DNA of 13,747 bases from Victivallales bacterium. GTDB lineage: Bacteria > Verrucomicrobiota > Lentisphaeria > Oligosphaerales > Lenti-02. Shown piece by piece: positions 7,027 to 13,747 of the stretch. Numbering within the stretch: the stretch's first letter is position 1; each line of letters starts with the position of its first letter. The DNA lies in the NCBI GenBank assembly GCA_018648945.1, contig JABGQJ010000143.1, positions 1-13,747 on the forward strand, written 5' to 3'. The notes below the pieces were generated by a model. The model was not told the DNA's origin. It searched no databases and saw nothing but the letters and a program-made list of their open reading frames with translations. Made by a program: the position numbers and the translations under genes.

Positions 7027-8172
7027 GTGGACAGTCGGCGTGCTTATCTGATCCTGAACTTGCTGCCTGGCATCGGGCCCTTGCGGGTGGCCCAGTTGCT
7101 GAGTCTTTTCCCGTCCCCGGAGGCGGTTCTTGCCGCCTCGGCGGCGGAACTGGCCCGGGTTCCCGGCATTGGCGGGAAGCTTGCGGGGGTGATTTCGGGC
7201 TGGGCCGACCAGTGCGATCCCGCACGGGAACTGGAGATGATCGAGCAGGCCGGCGTTCTGGTGCTGACCCGCGACGACCCGGACTATCCCGCGCTGTTGG
7301 CCGAGATCCACGATCCCCCCCTGTGCCTGTATCTACGCGGTGATCCGGCTGCCCTGGCGCGAACGCGAGGCGGTATCTCCATCGTGGGAAGCCGACGGAC
7401 CACCACGTATGGCACCGGTGTCGCAAGTCGCCTGGCCACGGCCTGTGCGGTCGCGGGCTGGCCCGTGGTCTCCGGGTTGGCCCGGGGAATCGACACGATG
7501 GCCCATCGGGCGACCGTCGAGGCCGGGGGCACGACCGTTGCGGTGCTGGGTTGTGGCCTTGCCCACATGTATCCCCAGGACAATCTGCCCCTGGCCCGGC
7601 GGATCGTCGAGGAAGGCGGGGCTCTGGTAACGGAGTTCCCCATGACCTGTCGCCCGGACAAGCGCAATTTTCCCATGCGCAATCGGATCATTTCGGGACT
7701 GACGCGTGGCACCATCGTGGTGGAGGCCGGGCTGAAGTCCGGCTCCCTGATCACGGCCGCCTCGGCCCTGGATCAGGGACGGACTGTGTTCGCCGTGCCG
7801 GGACGTGTGGACTCCCCGCAATCCCGCGGCTGCCACGCCTTGATCCGCGATGGCGCACGATTAGTGGAGACCTTCCAGGACGTGGCCGAAGAGTTCGCTG
7901 GCCTACCTGGACTCGACCTCGCCGTGGAGTCCGCAAAGGCCCCCATTCCGAGCAGAGAGCTAGCCAACGACTTGACCTTGAGTGATATTGAGCGCAAGAT
8001 ACTGTCTTTTCTGGACGAAAATGAAACGGCCATCGACGCACTGATCGTGGCCACTGGCGAGCCCCCTGCCCAGGTACTAGGCACGCTTCTCCTACTGGAG
8101 ATGAAGCGCTTGGTCAAGCAACTTCCCGGCCGTAGGGTCGCGCGGAGCGGCGGTGGTGTGGTCGCCCAATAA
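7027..8172 (+). CDS. dprA: DNA-processing protein DprA
   Basis: This 381-residue cytoplasmic protein belongs to the family that binds incoming single-stranded DNA in natural transformation and hands it to RecA. Residues 15-60 hold helix-hairpin-helix elements (GIGPLR, VPGIGG). The Rossmann-like DprA core spans about 115-285, with IVGSRR (119-124), SGLARGID (149-156), VLGCG (173-177), FPMRNRIISGL (215-225), GLKSGSLITA (235-244) and AVPGR (256-260). A winged-helix-like tail (about 320-370, with LSDIERKILSFL) completes the full-length form. The GTG start has a strong ribosome binding site. The stop is 11 bases before topA, and the dprA-topA pairing is common in bacteria. DprA is widespread in species never shown to be transformable, so its presence alone does not prove competence. 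Confidence 0.96.
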   Translation: MDSRRAYLILNLLPGIGPLRVAQLLSLFPSPEAVLAASAAELARVPGIGGKLAGVISGWADQCDPARELEMIEQAGVLVLTRDDPDYPALLAEIHDPPLCLYLRGDPAALARTRGGISIVGSRRTTTYGTGVASRLATACAVAGWPVVSGLARGIDTMAHRATVEAGGTTVAVLGCGLAHMYPQDNLPLARRIVEEGGALVTEFPMTCRPDKRNFPMRNRIISGLTRGTIVVEAGLKSGSLITAASALDQGRTVFAVPGRVDSPQSRGCHALIRDGARLVETFQDVAEEFAGLPGLDLAVESAKAPIPSRELANDLTLSDIERKILSFLDENETAIDALIVATGEPPAQVLGTLLLLEMKRLVKQLPGRRVARSGGGVVAQ

Positions 8173-8183
8173 CCGAGGATTGA

Positions 8184-10937
8184 ATGAGCAAGTCACTAGT
8201 AGTTGTGGAATCGCCGTCGAAAGGGCGGACGATCGAGCGGTACATCGGCAAGGATGACTTCACCGTCATGGCCTCCATGGGCCATGTGCGGGATCTGCCG
8301 TCCTCCTCGTTGGGCGTCGATCTGCAGCATGGGTTCCAACCGCAGTACGTGCCCACCGACAACGGCAAGCGCGTGCTCAAGGATCTGCGCAAGGCCGCCA
8401 AGGGCGCCGAGAACATCTACCTCGCAACGGACCCTGACCGCGAAGGCGAGGCCATTGCCTGGCATCTCCGCGAGGCCATGAAGAGCGCCACTAAAGGCAC
8501 GTTCCATCGGGTCGCGTTCCATGAGATCACCGAGCGCGCGATCCATGAAGCCTTCGAGAACCCCGGCGAGATCGCCGAGGACCTGGTGGATGCCCAGCAG
8601 GCGCGGCGCGTGCTGGACCGTCTGGTCGGCTACCAGGTGAGCCCGATGCTCTGGCGCGAGGTGGCCCGTGGCACTAGCGCCGGGCGCGTGCAGTCCGTGG
8701 CCCTGCGCCTGGTCTGCGAGCGGGAACGGGAAATCCTCGGCTTCGAGCCGCGGGAATACTGGAACCTGGACGCAATCTTCGAAACCCGCGACCCCAAGGC
8801 ATCGCTCAAGACCCGCCTGGCCTTGCTCGACGGCAAGAAGCCGAATGTCGGCAGCGAGGAGATGGCCAACACCATGGCTGGCGAGTTGGAGACGGCGGAC
8901 TACCAGGTCTCCAAGGTGGCCTCCAAACCGCGTCGCCAGCGGGCCGCACCTCCCTTCATTACCAGTACCCTGCAGCAGGCGGCCAGCAGCAATCTGCGGA
9001 TCGGCACCAGCCAGACCATGCGCATTGCCCAGCAGCTCTACGAAGGCATCGAGCTGGGCGGCGGCGGCCCGGTTGGCCTGATCACCTATATGAGAACCGA
9101 CTCGTTCAATATCTCGAAGGAAGCCCAGGGCCAGGCCCGGGACTTCATCGGCGCAACCTACGGCCCGGACTATGTGCCTGCCAAGCCCAACGCCTACCGC
9201 GCCGGCAAGAGCGCTCAGGAAGCGCATGAGGCTATTCGCCCGACCGATGTGACCCGGACCCCGGACAGCCTGGCCAGGCAGCTTGATCCCCGTCAGCTGA
9301 AGCTCTACCGCCTCATCTGGCAGCGCTTCGTGGCCAGTCAGATGGCCCCGGCCAAGCAGCTGGACCATGTGATCGAGATCGAGGCGCTGCGCGGCCAGGC
9401 CCTCGCCGCTCTCCCGTTGACCCACAAGTACATCTTTCGGGCCTCGGCTCGCGAGACCCTGTTCGCTGGCTACCAGGTGGTCTACAACATCAGCGACGTG
9501 GGCAAGGAGGACAGCGCGGATCCCAACGCTCCTCAGACCGCCAAGCGCCTGCCGCCTCTCAAGGTCGGTCTTCCCTGCGATCTCTGCGAGCTGACCCGCG
9601 AGCAGTGCTTCACCCAGCCCCCCAAACGGTTCTCCGAAGCCACACTGGTGCGGGCGATGGAGGCGAACGGTGTCGGTCGACCGTCCACCTACGCCGCCAC
9701 CGTGAATATGATTCAGACCCGGGAGTACGTGAACAAGGACAAGGGCCGACTGGTTCCTTCCCCCCTCGGATTCAAGGTCAACGACTTCCTCGTCGACCGC
9801 ATGCCCGAGTTGTTCGATGTCGGCTTCACCGCCAGCATGGAGGAGCGCCTGGACCAAGTGGAGGAGGGGAAGGCCAACTGGACGGAGATGCTCCAGGATT
9901 TCTACGATCACTTCCGGCAGTGGGTGAGCGCCCGCGACCGGGTGGGCACGGCCAAGGGTGAGACGGCCCTGCCGGTGCTGCAGCTGTTCCCCGAGGATCT
10001 GGCCTGGGAGCCCCCAGTCACCCGCGGGCGCCGCACCTATGACGACGCCAAGTTCCACGCCTCCCTTCTGGCGCAGGTGACCGAGAAGCAGAAGGATCTC
10101 AGCGAGCGCCAGTGGAAGGCCCTGTTGGCCATGGCCGCACGCTATGCCGACCGGCTTCCCGGTCTTGCCGCTTGCGCCGAGGAGCTCGGCCTGACCGATG
10201 CCATTGCCGAGTTCCAGACGGCCCAGGCCGAACAGGCCCGGCAACAGGCCGAAGCCGGCGAGGCGGACCCGGAGCAGTTGGCGTTAGTGAAGGTGCTGGA
10301 TGTGGTTGCCGAATGGGCGGAACCGGCCAAGCGCGGGAAGCGCACCTACGATGACAAGAAGTTCAGGGACTCCCTCCTTTCCCAGGTGGAAGGCGGCAAG
10401 GCCCTGAGTCCGGCGCAGACCAATGCCATGAAGCGGCTGGCGCTGAAGTACCGCGAGCAGATCCCCGGCTTCGATGAGCTTGCCAAACGCTTCGAGATCG
10501 AGGCCACCGCAGGCGAGTCGCTCTCGGACGAGGAGCGGGAGGCGGTCACCGGCATGCTGGCCATGCTGGAGGGCGTCGAGAAATGGGCCGAGCCGGTGAA
10601 GCGCGGGAAGCGCACCTTCGACGACCATGAGTTCGCCGATTCCCTCCGGGACCAGTTCCGCGCCAAGAAGAGCCTTTCGCCCCGCCAGATTGCGGCCTTG
10701 CGCCGGATGCTGCCCAAATACTCCGAGCAGATTCCCGGGTTTGCCGAGAAGTTCGCGAAGCTTGGGATCCAGCCCAAGACCGCGCCCAAGAAGCTGGACG
10801 TGGCGTGTCCCGAATGCGGCGAACCCATGGTGGAACGGCAATCGCGGCGCGGTGTCTTCTACGGCTGCTCCAAGTACCCCAAGTGCAAGCACACCACCAA
10901 CGAACTTCCCGGCGGGGCCAAGGCCGAAGGCGCGTAG
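8184..10937 (+). CDS. topA: DNA topoisomerase I (type IA) with three extra C-terminal modules
   Basis: This 917-residue enzyme relaxes negatively supercoiled DNA by cutting and passing single strands. The TOPRIM domain shows VVESPSKG with E9 and the metal-binding D83-P-D85-R-E-G-E. The active-site tyrosine is Y302 in LITYMRTDS. The GRPSTYA and FTQPPKRFSEATL motifs of the core are present, and the core ends near residue 590. Then come three repeats of about 65 residues (606-669, 708-772, 798-862), and one zinc ribbon with C875-x2-C878 and C895-x5-C901. E. coli TopA instead has three zinc ribbons plus further ribbon-like domains, so this tail is organised differently. The start has GAGG upstream and follows dprA by 11 bases; a shared transcript is likely. 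Confidence 0.97.
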   Translation: MSKSLVVVESPSKGRTIERYIGKDDFTVMASMGHVRDLPSSSLGVDLQHGFQPQYVPTDNGKRVLKDLRKAAKGAENIYLATDPDREGEAIAWHLREAMKSATKGTFHRVAFHEITERAIHEAFENPGEIAEDLVDAQQARRVLDRLVGYQVSPMLWREVARGTSAGRVQSVALRLVCEREREILGFEPREYWNLDAIFETRDPKASLKTRLALLDGKKPNVGSEEMANTMAGELETADYQVSKVASKPRRQRAAPPFITSTLQQAASSNLRIGTSQTMRIAQQLYEGIELGGGGPVGLITYMRTDSFNISKEAQGQARDFIGATYGPDYVPAKPNAYRAGKSAQEAHEAIRPTDVTRTPDSLARQLDPRQLKLYRLIWQRFVASQMAPAKQLDHVIEIEALRGQALAALPLTHKYIFRASARETLFAGYQVVYNISDVGKEDSADPNAPQTAKRLPPLKVGLPCDLCELTREQCFTQPPKRFSEATLVRAMEANGVGRPSTYAATVNMIQTREYVNKDKGRLVPSPLGFKVNDFLVDRMPELFDVGFTASMEERLDQVEEGKANWTEMLQDFYDHFRQWVSARDRVGTAKGETALPVLQLFPEDLAWEPPVTRGRRTYDDAKFHASLLAQVTEKQKDLSERQWKALLAMAARYADRLPGLAACAEELGLTDAIAEFQTAQAEQARQQAEAGEADPEQLALVKVLDVVAEWAEPAKRGKRTYDDKKFRDSLLSQVEGGKALSPAQTNAMKRLALKYREQIPGFDELAKRFEIEATAGESLSDEEREAVTGMLAMLEGVEKWAEPVKRGKRTFDDHEFADSLRDQFRAKKSLSPRQIAALRRMLPKYSEQIPGFAEKFAKLGIQPKTAPKKLDVACPECGEPMVERQSRRGVFYGCSKYPKCKHTTNELPGGAKAEGA
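9999..10770 (+). repeat. Three tandem protein modules in the TopA tail
   Basis: Each copy begins with a tryptophan (W608, W711, W801). Next come a proline and RG(K/R)RT(Y/F)DD, then F..SL..Q, a helix starting LS..Q, and a tail ending in Y....PG. Copies 2 and 3 are closest: both contain WAEP.KRGKRT and EQIPGF. Copy 1 is more divergent (WEPPVTRGRRTYDD). Spacings between the tryptophans are 103 and 90 residues, with acidic and alanine-rich linkers. I do not recognise a named domain. The basic and aromatic character suggests DNA contact (inference). Confidence 0.75.
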
Positions 10938-10973
10938 GCATTCGGCGGCCCTGTCCTTCCCTGGAGGTCTCCC

Positions 10974-11702
10974 ATGCTTGAGCGTCTGCGCCGACGGATC
11001 GACGAGAAGATGGCGGACCTGCGGGCCCGCCCCGTTACCGTCGTAGCCTTGGGTGATAGCGTCACGGCTGGCATCTTTGAATTGCAGACCTATGACTTCG
11101 CGGCGGTCTACCACGCTCGCCTCAAGGCCCAACTTGAGGCGCGCTGGCCACGCTGCATTTTCAATGTTCTGAACGTGGGGATCGGCGGCGACTCCGCCCC
11201 CGGCGGCCTCGCCCGCCTGGAAGCCGACGTGATCCAGCACAATCCCGATCTGGTCACCATCGCCTTTGGGCTGAATGACGCCAATAGCGGCGAGGAAGGG
11301 CGCTCCCGGTTCGCAACCGCCCTGCGGGGGATCGCCCAGGCGCTGCGGGAACACACGGAGGCCGACCTCGTCTTCCTGACCCCCAGCTTCATGAACAGCG
11401 GCGATGCGGGCGAGGCCGTGGCCGACGTGCACCGGGCCGCGAACTTGCCGGCCAGATTCGCCGCGATCCAGAACAGCGGCCTATTGGGGCGGTACGCCGA
11501 TGACGTGCGCGCGGTCGCCGCCGAGTGTGGTTGCCCGGTGGCGGACGTCTACCGCGCTTGGGAAGAACTGGCCGAGGCGGGCGTGGACACCACGGCCATG
11601 CTGGCCAATGGCCTGAACCATCCGGACCGCGAAGCCCACCAGATCCCCGCCGACCTGTTGATGGCGCTTATCGCTCCCGACTCCTCAGGAGAGGAAGAAT
11701 GA
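10974..11702 (+). CDS. SGNH/GDSL-type esterase
   Basis: This 242-residue hydrolase probably removes acyl groups from a carbohydrate or other ester. Block I is LGDSVTAG, with nucleophile S29. Block II is NVGIGGDS, and block III is FGLND with oxyanion-hole N101. Near the C-terminus NGLNHPDREAH (212-222) offers H216 as the catalytic histidine. The aspartate usually found in DxxHP is not in its usual place, as Asn is seen instead. No signal peptide is visible, so a cytoplasmic location is likely. GGAGG ends six bases before the ATG. The gene follows topA by 36 bases, and its stop overlaps the next start as ATGA. That coupling suggests it deacylates a product or substrate of the lyase-family protein (inference). 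Confidence 0.87.
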   Translation: MLERLRRRIDEKMADLRARPVTVVALGDSVTAGIFELQTYDFAAVYHARLKAQLEARWPRCIFNVLNVGIGGDSAPGGLARLEADVIQHNPDLVTIAFGLNDANSGEEGRSRFATALRGIAQALREHTEADLVFLTPSFMNSGDAGEAVADVHRAANLPARFAAIQNSGLLGRYADDVRAVAAECGCPVADVYRAWEELAEAGVDTTAMLANGLNHPDREAHQIPADLLMALIAPDSSGEEE

Positions 11703-13747
11703 GACACCCCTTCCTCTGCTGCGCCCTGCTCCTGTCCTCCCTTGTCCTCGCTGAACCCGTCCTGCGCTTTGCGCTGGACACGGAGGACATCAGTGTCTGG
11801 GGACACAAGACCAACACCGTGGTCGTGCCCGTTCCGGCGGCGGATTCGCTGCCTGGCGGGGCGCTTAAGCTGACCATCGATCCTGTGGAGTTCGGCTACG
11901 GGTGGATCAACCGCGCGTTCCCGGAGGCCGACTACGCCAAGGCGGCCGGCGTGCACGGATTCTATCGCGCCAAGGAGGGTGCTGGCCTGATGTCCCACGT
12001 GGTGTTCTTCGACGCGGATGGAGAGCCCAGTTACTTCCGCGCGGACCTAGGGCAACTGCGCGACAGCCAGGGGGAGTGGGTGGAGTTCTTCGTCGACTTT
12101 GCCACCATGAACCAGGAGCGTGGTCCGCGCAAAGCCTTCACCCCGGCCCAGTTGACAGGCAATGTCCGCCTTCAGTTCCTCGCTGAGACGGGGGACCGGA
12201 AGATCACATCCTTCGAGATTGGTGGACTCACGATCCTTGACGCGGAAACGGCGGCACCCATGGGCAAACGCTTGGCCCGCGAGAAGCTCCGCCGGGAACT
12301 CCTGCCGGCAGACAGAATCACCGGCAGTGCCCACCCCCGTCTCCTGCTGAGCGACGCGGAAGTGGTCGCCCTGCACGCCGATACCGCCAAGTACCCGGCC
12401 CTGGCCGTGGCCCGGGATCGCATTATCCAGCTCGCCGATGCGGAGATCAAGAACCAGTCCGTAGATGCCCGCTGGGCCAAGGTGCTCAACTTCCGCGAGG
12501 AAAGCGAGGAGAAGCACCCGCATACCCGCCGGGGGAACTTCGAAGGCTGCCTGTATCCCGCCGTCACGCCGCTGGAGACCCTTGGCGCTGCCTACCGCTT
12601 GACCGGCGACGAGAAGTACGGGCGGCGCGCCGCTGACCTCGCCGTGCGCATGGCCAAGGAACTGACTGTGGACAACCCGTTGATCAACGAGGGCTTCTAC
12701 TACACCCGCACCTTCTACGTCCGCGGTCTCGCCTTCGCCTACGACTGGACGCACGACCTGATGACCCCAGATGAACGAAGCGAGGTGAAAACGACCCTCT
12801 TGGGCTTCGCGCTCGATATCCACGCGAAGAGCCAGAGCCACGGCTGGGGACGCCGTCCGCTCAGCCGGGTCTGGAACTGGGATCCTGGCCTGATGGGCGC
12901 GGCAGGCATCGCCATGCTGGCCCTGGAAGGCGAGACCCGGGCTCCCGAGAAGGCCATCATCTTCGACTGTCGCCGACATCTGCGTGACTACCTGACGTTG
13001 GGCATCGACGAGGATGGCTGCGGTCATGAAGGTCCCAGCTACATCGGCTACGGCATCGGCGGGGGCGTGCAGTTCATCGAGTTGCTGCGTCGGCAGGGGC
13101 GGGGCGACCTCTTCGTGGCCTCCAACTACGACCTTTGTCCTCCTTGGCTCGTGGCGGAGACGCTGCCCGGCGGCGGTCGCTGGAACAACTTGTCCGACTG
13201 CGGGCATGGCCAGGCCCCGTGGCCCGTCTACACCTACGCCTGCGGTCGACTCGCGGAACTGGCCAAGGCAGATCCCCCCCGACCGGGCGAACGACTCCCC
13301 AGCCCGACCGCTGCCCGTCCCCTGGACATGCTCGCCCAGTTCTCGGAAGCTCCCGGTCAACGCCAATTGAGCTACAGCACGCTGGCCGGACTCATGGGCT
13401 GGGTCTGGACGAACGGCCCTGGCCGGGGCACGCCTGCTGGGTACGACGGCCCGCGCTGCCTGGGCTACCTGCTCTTCTACCGTCCATTCCCGGCGCTGGA
13501 TCCGGCCCAGGCGTTGCCCTTGGCACAGCACTTCCGGGGGCGTGGCATGACAGTCTCCCGCACCGGATTCGGGCCGCAGGACTGGCATCTTGCCGTGGAG
13601 GCCGGGCCCCACGCTGCCGGGCACGACCAGTGCGACAAGGGGACGTTCACCCTTCGCGCCTACGGGGCCGATCTGGTGATTGACAGCGGCTACGGCAACG
13701 ATAGCGAGGTATACAAGAGCGGCAGCTCCTATGCCCACAACGTGGTC
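11699..13747 (+). CDS. Secreted heparinase II/III-family protein, incomplete at the right edge
   Basis: 683 codons are open to the window end and no stop is reached. The ATG overlaps the esterase stop by four bases, with AGGAGAGG seven bases before it. Residues 1-18 are a signal peptide (CCALLLSSLVLA before EP), so the protein is exported. Residues about 20-200 look like a beta-rich accessory domain. From about 211 (HPRLLLSD) an alpha/alpha-toroid lyase domain follows, with TLGAAYRLTGDEKYG and AFAYDWTHDLMT. HEGPSYIGY supplies Y448 and Y451 as candidate catalytic tyrosines. The heparinase II/III-like beta-domain begins near 630, with GHDQCDKGTFTLRAYG (H642, D646) and LVIDSGYG, then AHNVV at the edge. 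Polysaccharide lyases of families PL12, PL15, PL17 and PL21 share this layout. The substrate is undetermined. Confidence 0.9.
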   Translation, partial: MRHPFLCCALLLSSLVLAEPVLRFALDTEDISVWGHKTNTVVVPVPAADSLPGGALKLTIDPVEFGYGWINRAFPEADYAKAAGVHGFYRAKEGAGLMSHVVFFDADGEPSYFRADLGQLRDSQGEWVEFFVDFATMNQERGPRKAFTPAQLTGNVRLQFLAETGDRKITSFEIGGLTILDAETAAPMGKRLAREKLRRELLPADRITGSAHPRLLLSDAEVVALHADTAKYPALAVARDRIIQLADAEIKNQSVDARWAKVLNFREESEEKHPHTRRGNFEGCLYPAVTPLETLGAAYRLTGDEKYGRRAADLAVRMAKELTVDNPLINEGFYYTRTFYVRGLAFAYDWTHDLMTPDERSEVKTTLLGFALDIHAKSQSHGWGRRPLSRVWNWDPGLMGAAGIAMLALEGETRAPEKAIIFDCRRHLRDYLTLGIDEDGCGHEGPSYIGYGIGGGVQFIELLRRQGRGDLFVASNYDLCPPWLVAETLPGGGRWNNLSDCGHGQAPWPVYTYACGRLAELAKADPPRPGERLPSPTAARPLDMLAQFSEAPGQRQLSYSTLAGLMGWVWTNGPGRGTPAGYDGPRCLGYLLFYRPFPALDPAQALPLAQHFRGRGMTVSRTGFGPQDWHLAVEAGPHAAGHDQCDKGTFTLRAYGADLVIDSGYGNDSEVYKSGSSYAHNVV

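Noticed and set aside
8196..10244. Minus-strand open frame of 682 codons
   Set aside because: It is the antisense shadow of topA, which has all its catalytic motifs. The antisense translation is low-complexity, rich in Gly, Leu, His and Ala.
12047..13738. Long minus-strand open frame of 563 codons
   Set aside because: It lies wholly opposite the heparinase-type gene, whose translation has a signal peptide, family motifs and a ribosome binding site. The antisense frame is open because of high third-position GC and has no recognisable domain.

Overview
The window is GC-rich bacterial DNA that is almost fully coded. It holds eight protein genes I can support, one of them running off the right edge. 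No tRNA, rRNA, CRISPR array or insertion sequence is visible. The gene content suggests a heterotrophic, polysaccharide-degrading bacterium: a GH29 fucosidase, a heparinase II/III-type lyase, an SGNH esterase, a Gfo/Idh/MocA dehydrogenase and a secreted HzsA-related multiheme protein. HzsA-related proteins with c-type heme motifs are familiar from Planctomycetota, Verrucomicrobiota/Lentisphaerota and related uncultured phyla. A genome from that neighbourhood is my inference; no marker here proves the phylum.

Left part (1-2232). A minus-strand sugar-type dehydrogenase (131-1111) ends next to a low-complexity stretch of short tandem repeats (about 35-130). It is divergent from an AraC-family regulator (1197-1847). 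The 85-bp gap between the two starts carries a palindrome that is a plausible operator. The regulator looks as if it has lost its N-terminal sugar-binding cupin domain. A 385-bp non-coding stretch (1848-2232) follows. It contains a GC-rich repeat element in two direct copies with a partial inverted copy between them.

Middle (2233-7026). A secreted 960-residue protein carries a discoidin-like domain, an HzsA-like region and three CxxCH motifs. It overlaps by one base with a cytoplasmic alpha-L-fucosidase. The next 499 bp hold no convincing intact gene, but the minus strand has a 118-codon protein-like open frame with no ATG, possibly a gene remnant.

Right part (7027-13747). dprA and topA form a tight pair with an 11-base gap. 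TopA carries three tandem copies of an unnamed module of about 65 residues before a single zinc ribbon. It is followed after 36 bases by an SGNH/GDSL esterase, which overlaps by four bases with a secreted heparinase II/III-family protein. That last gene is open to the end of the window, with 683 codons visible. The right part therefore reads as one transcription unit joining DNA-processing genes to a polysaccharide de-esterification and lyase pair. The divergent dehydrogenase and regulator at the left are probably a separately controlled catabolic unit.
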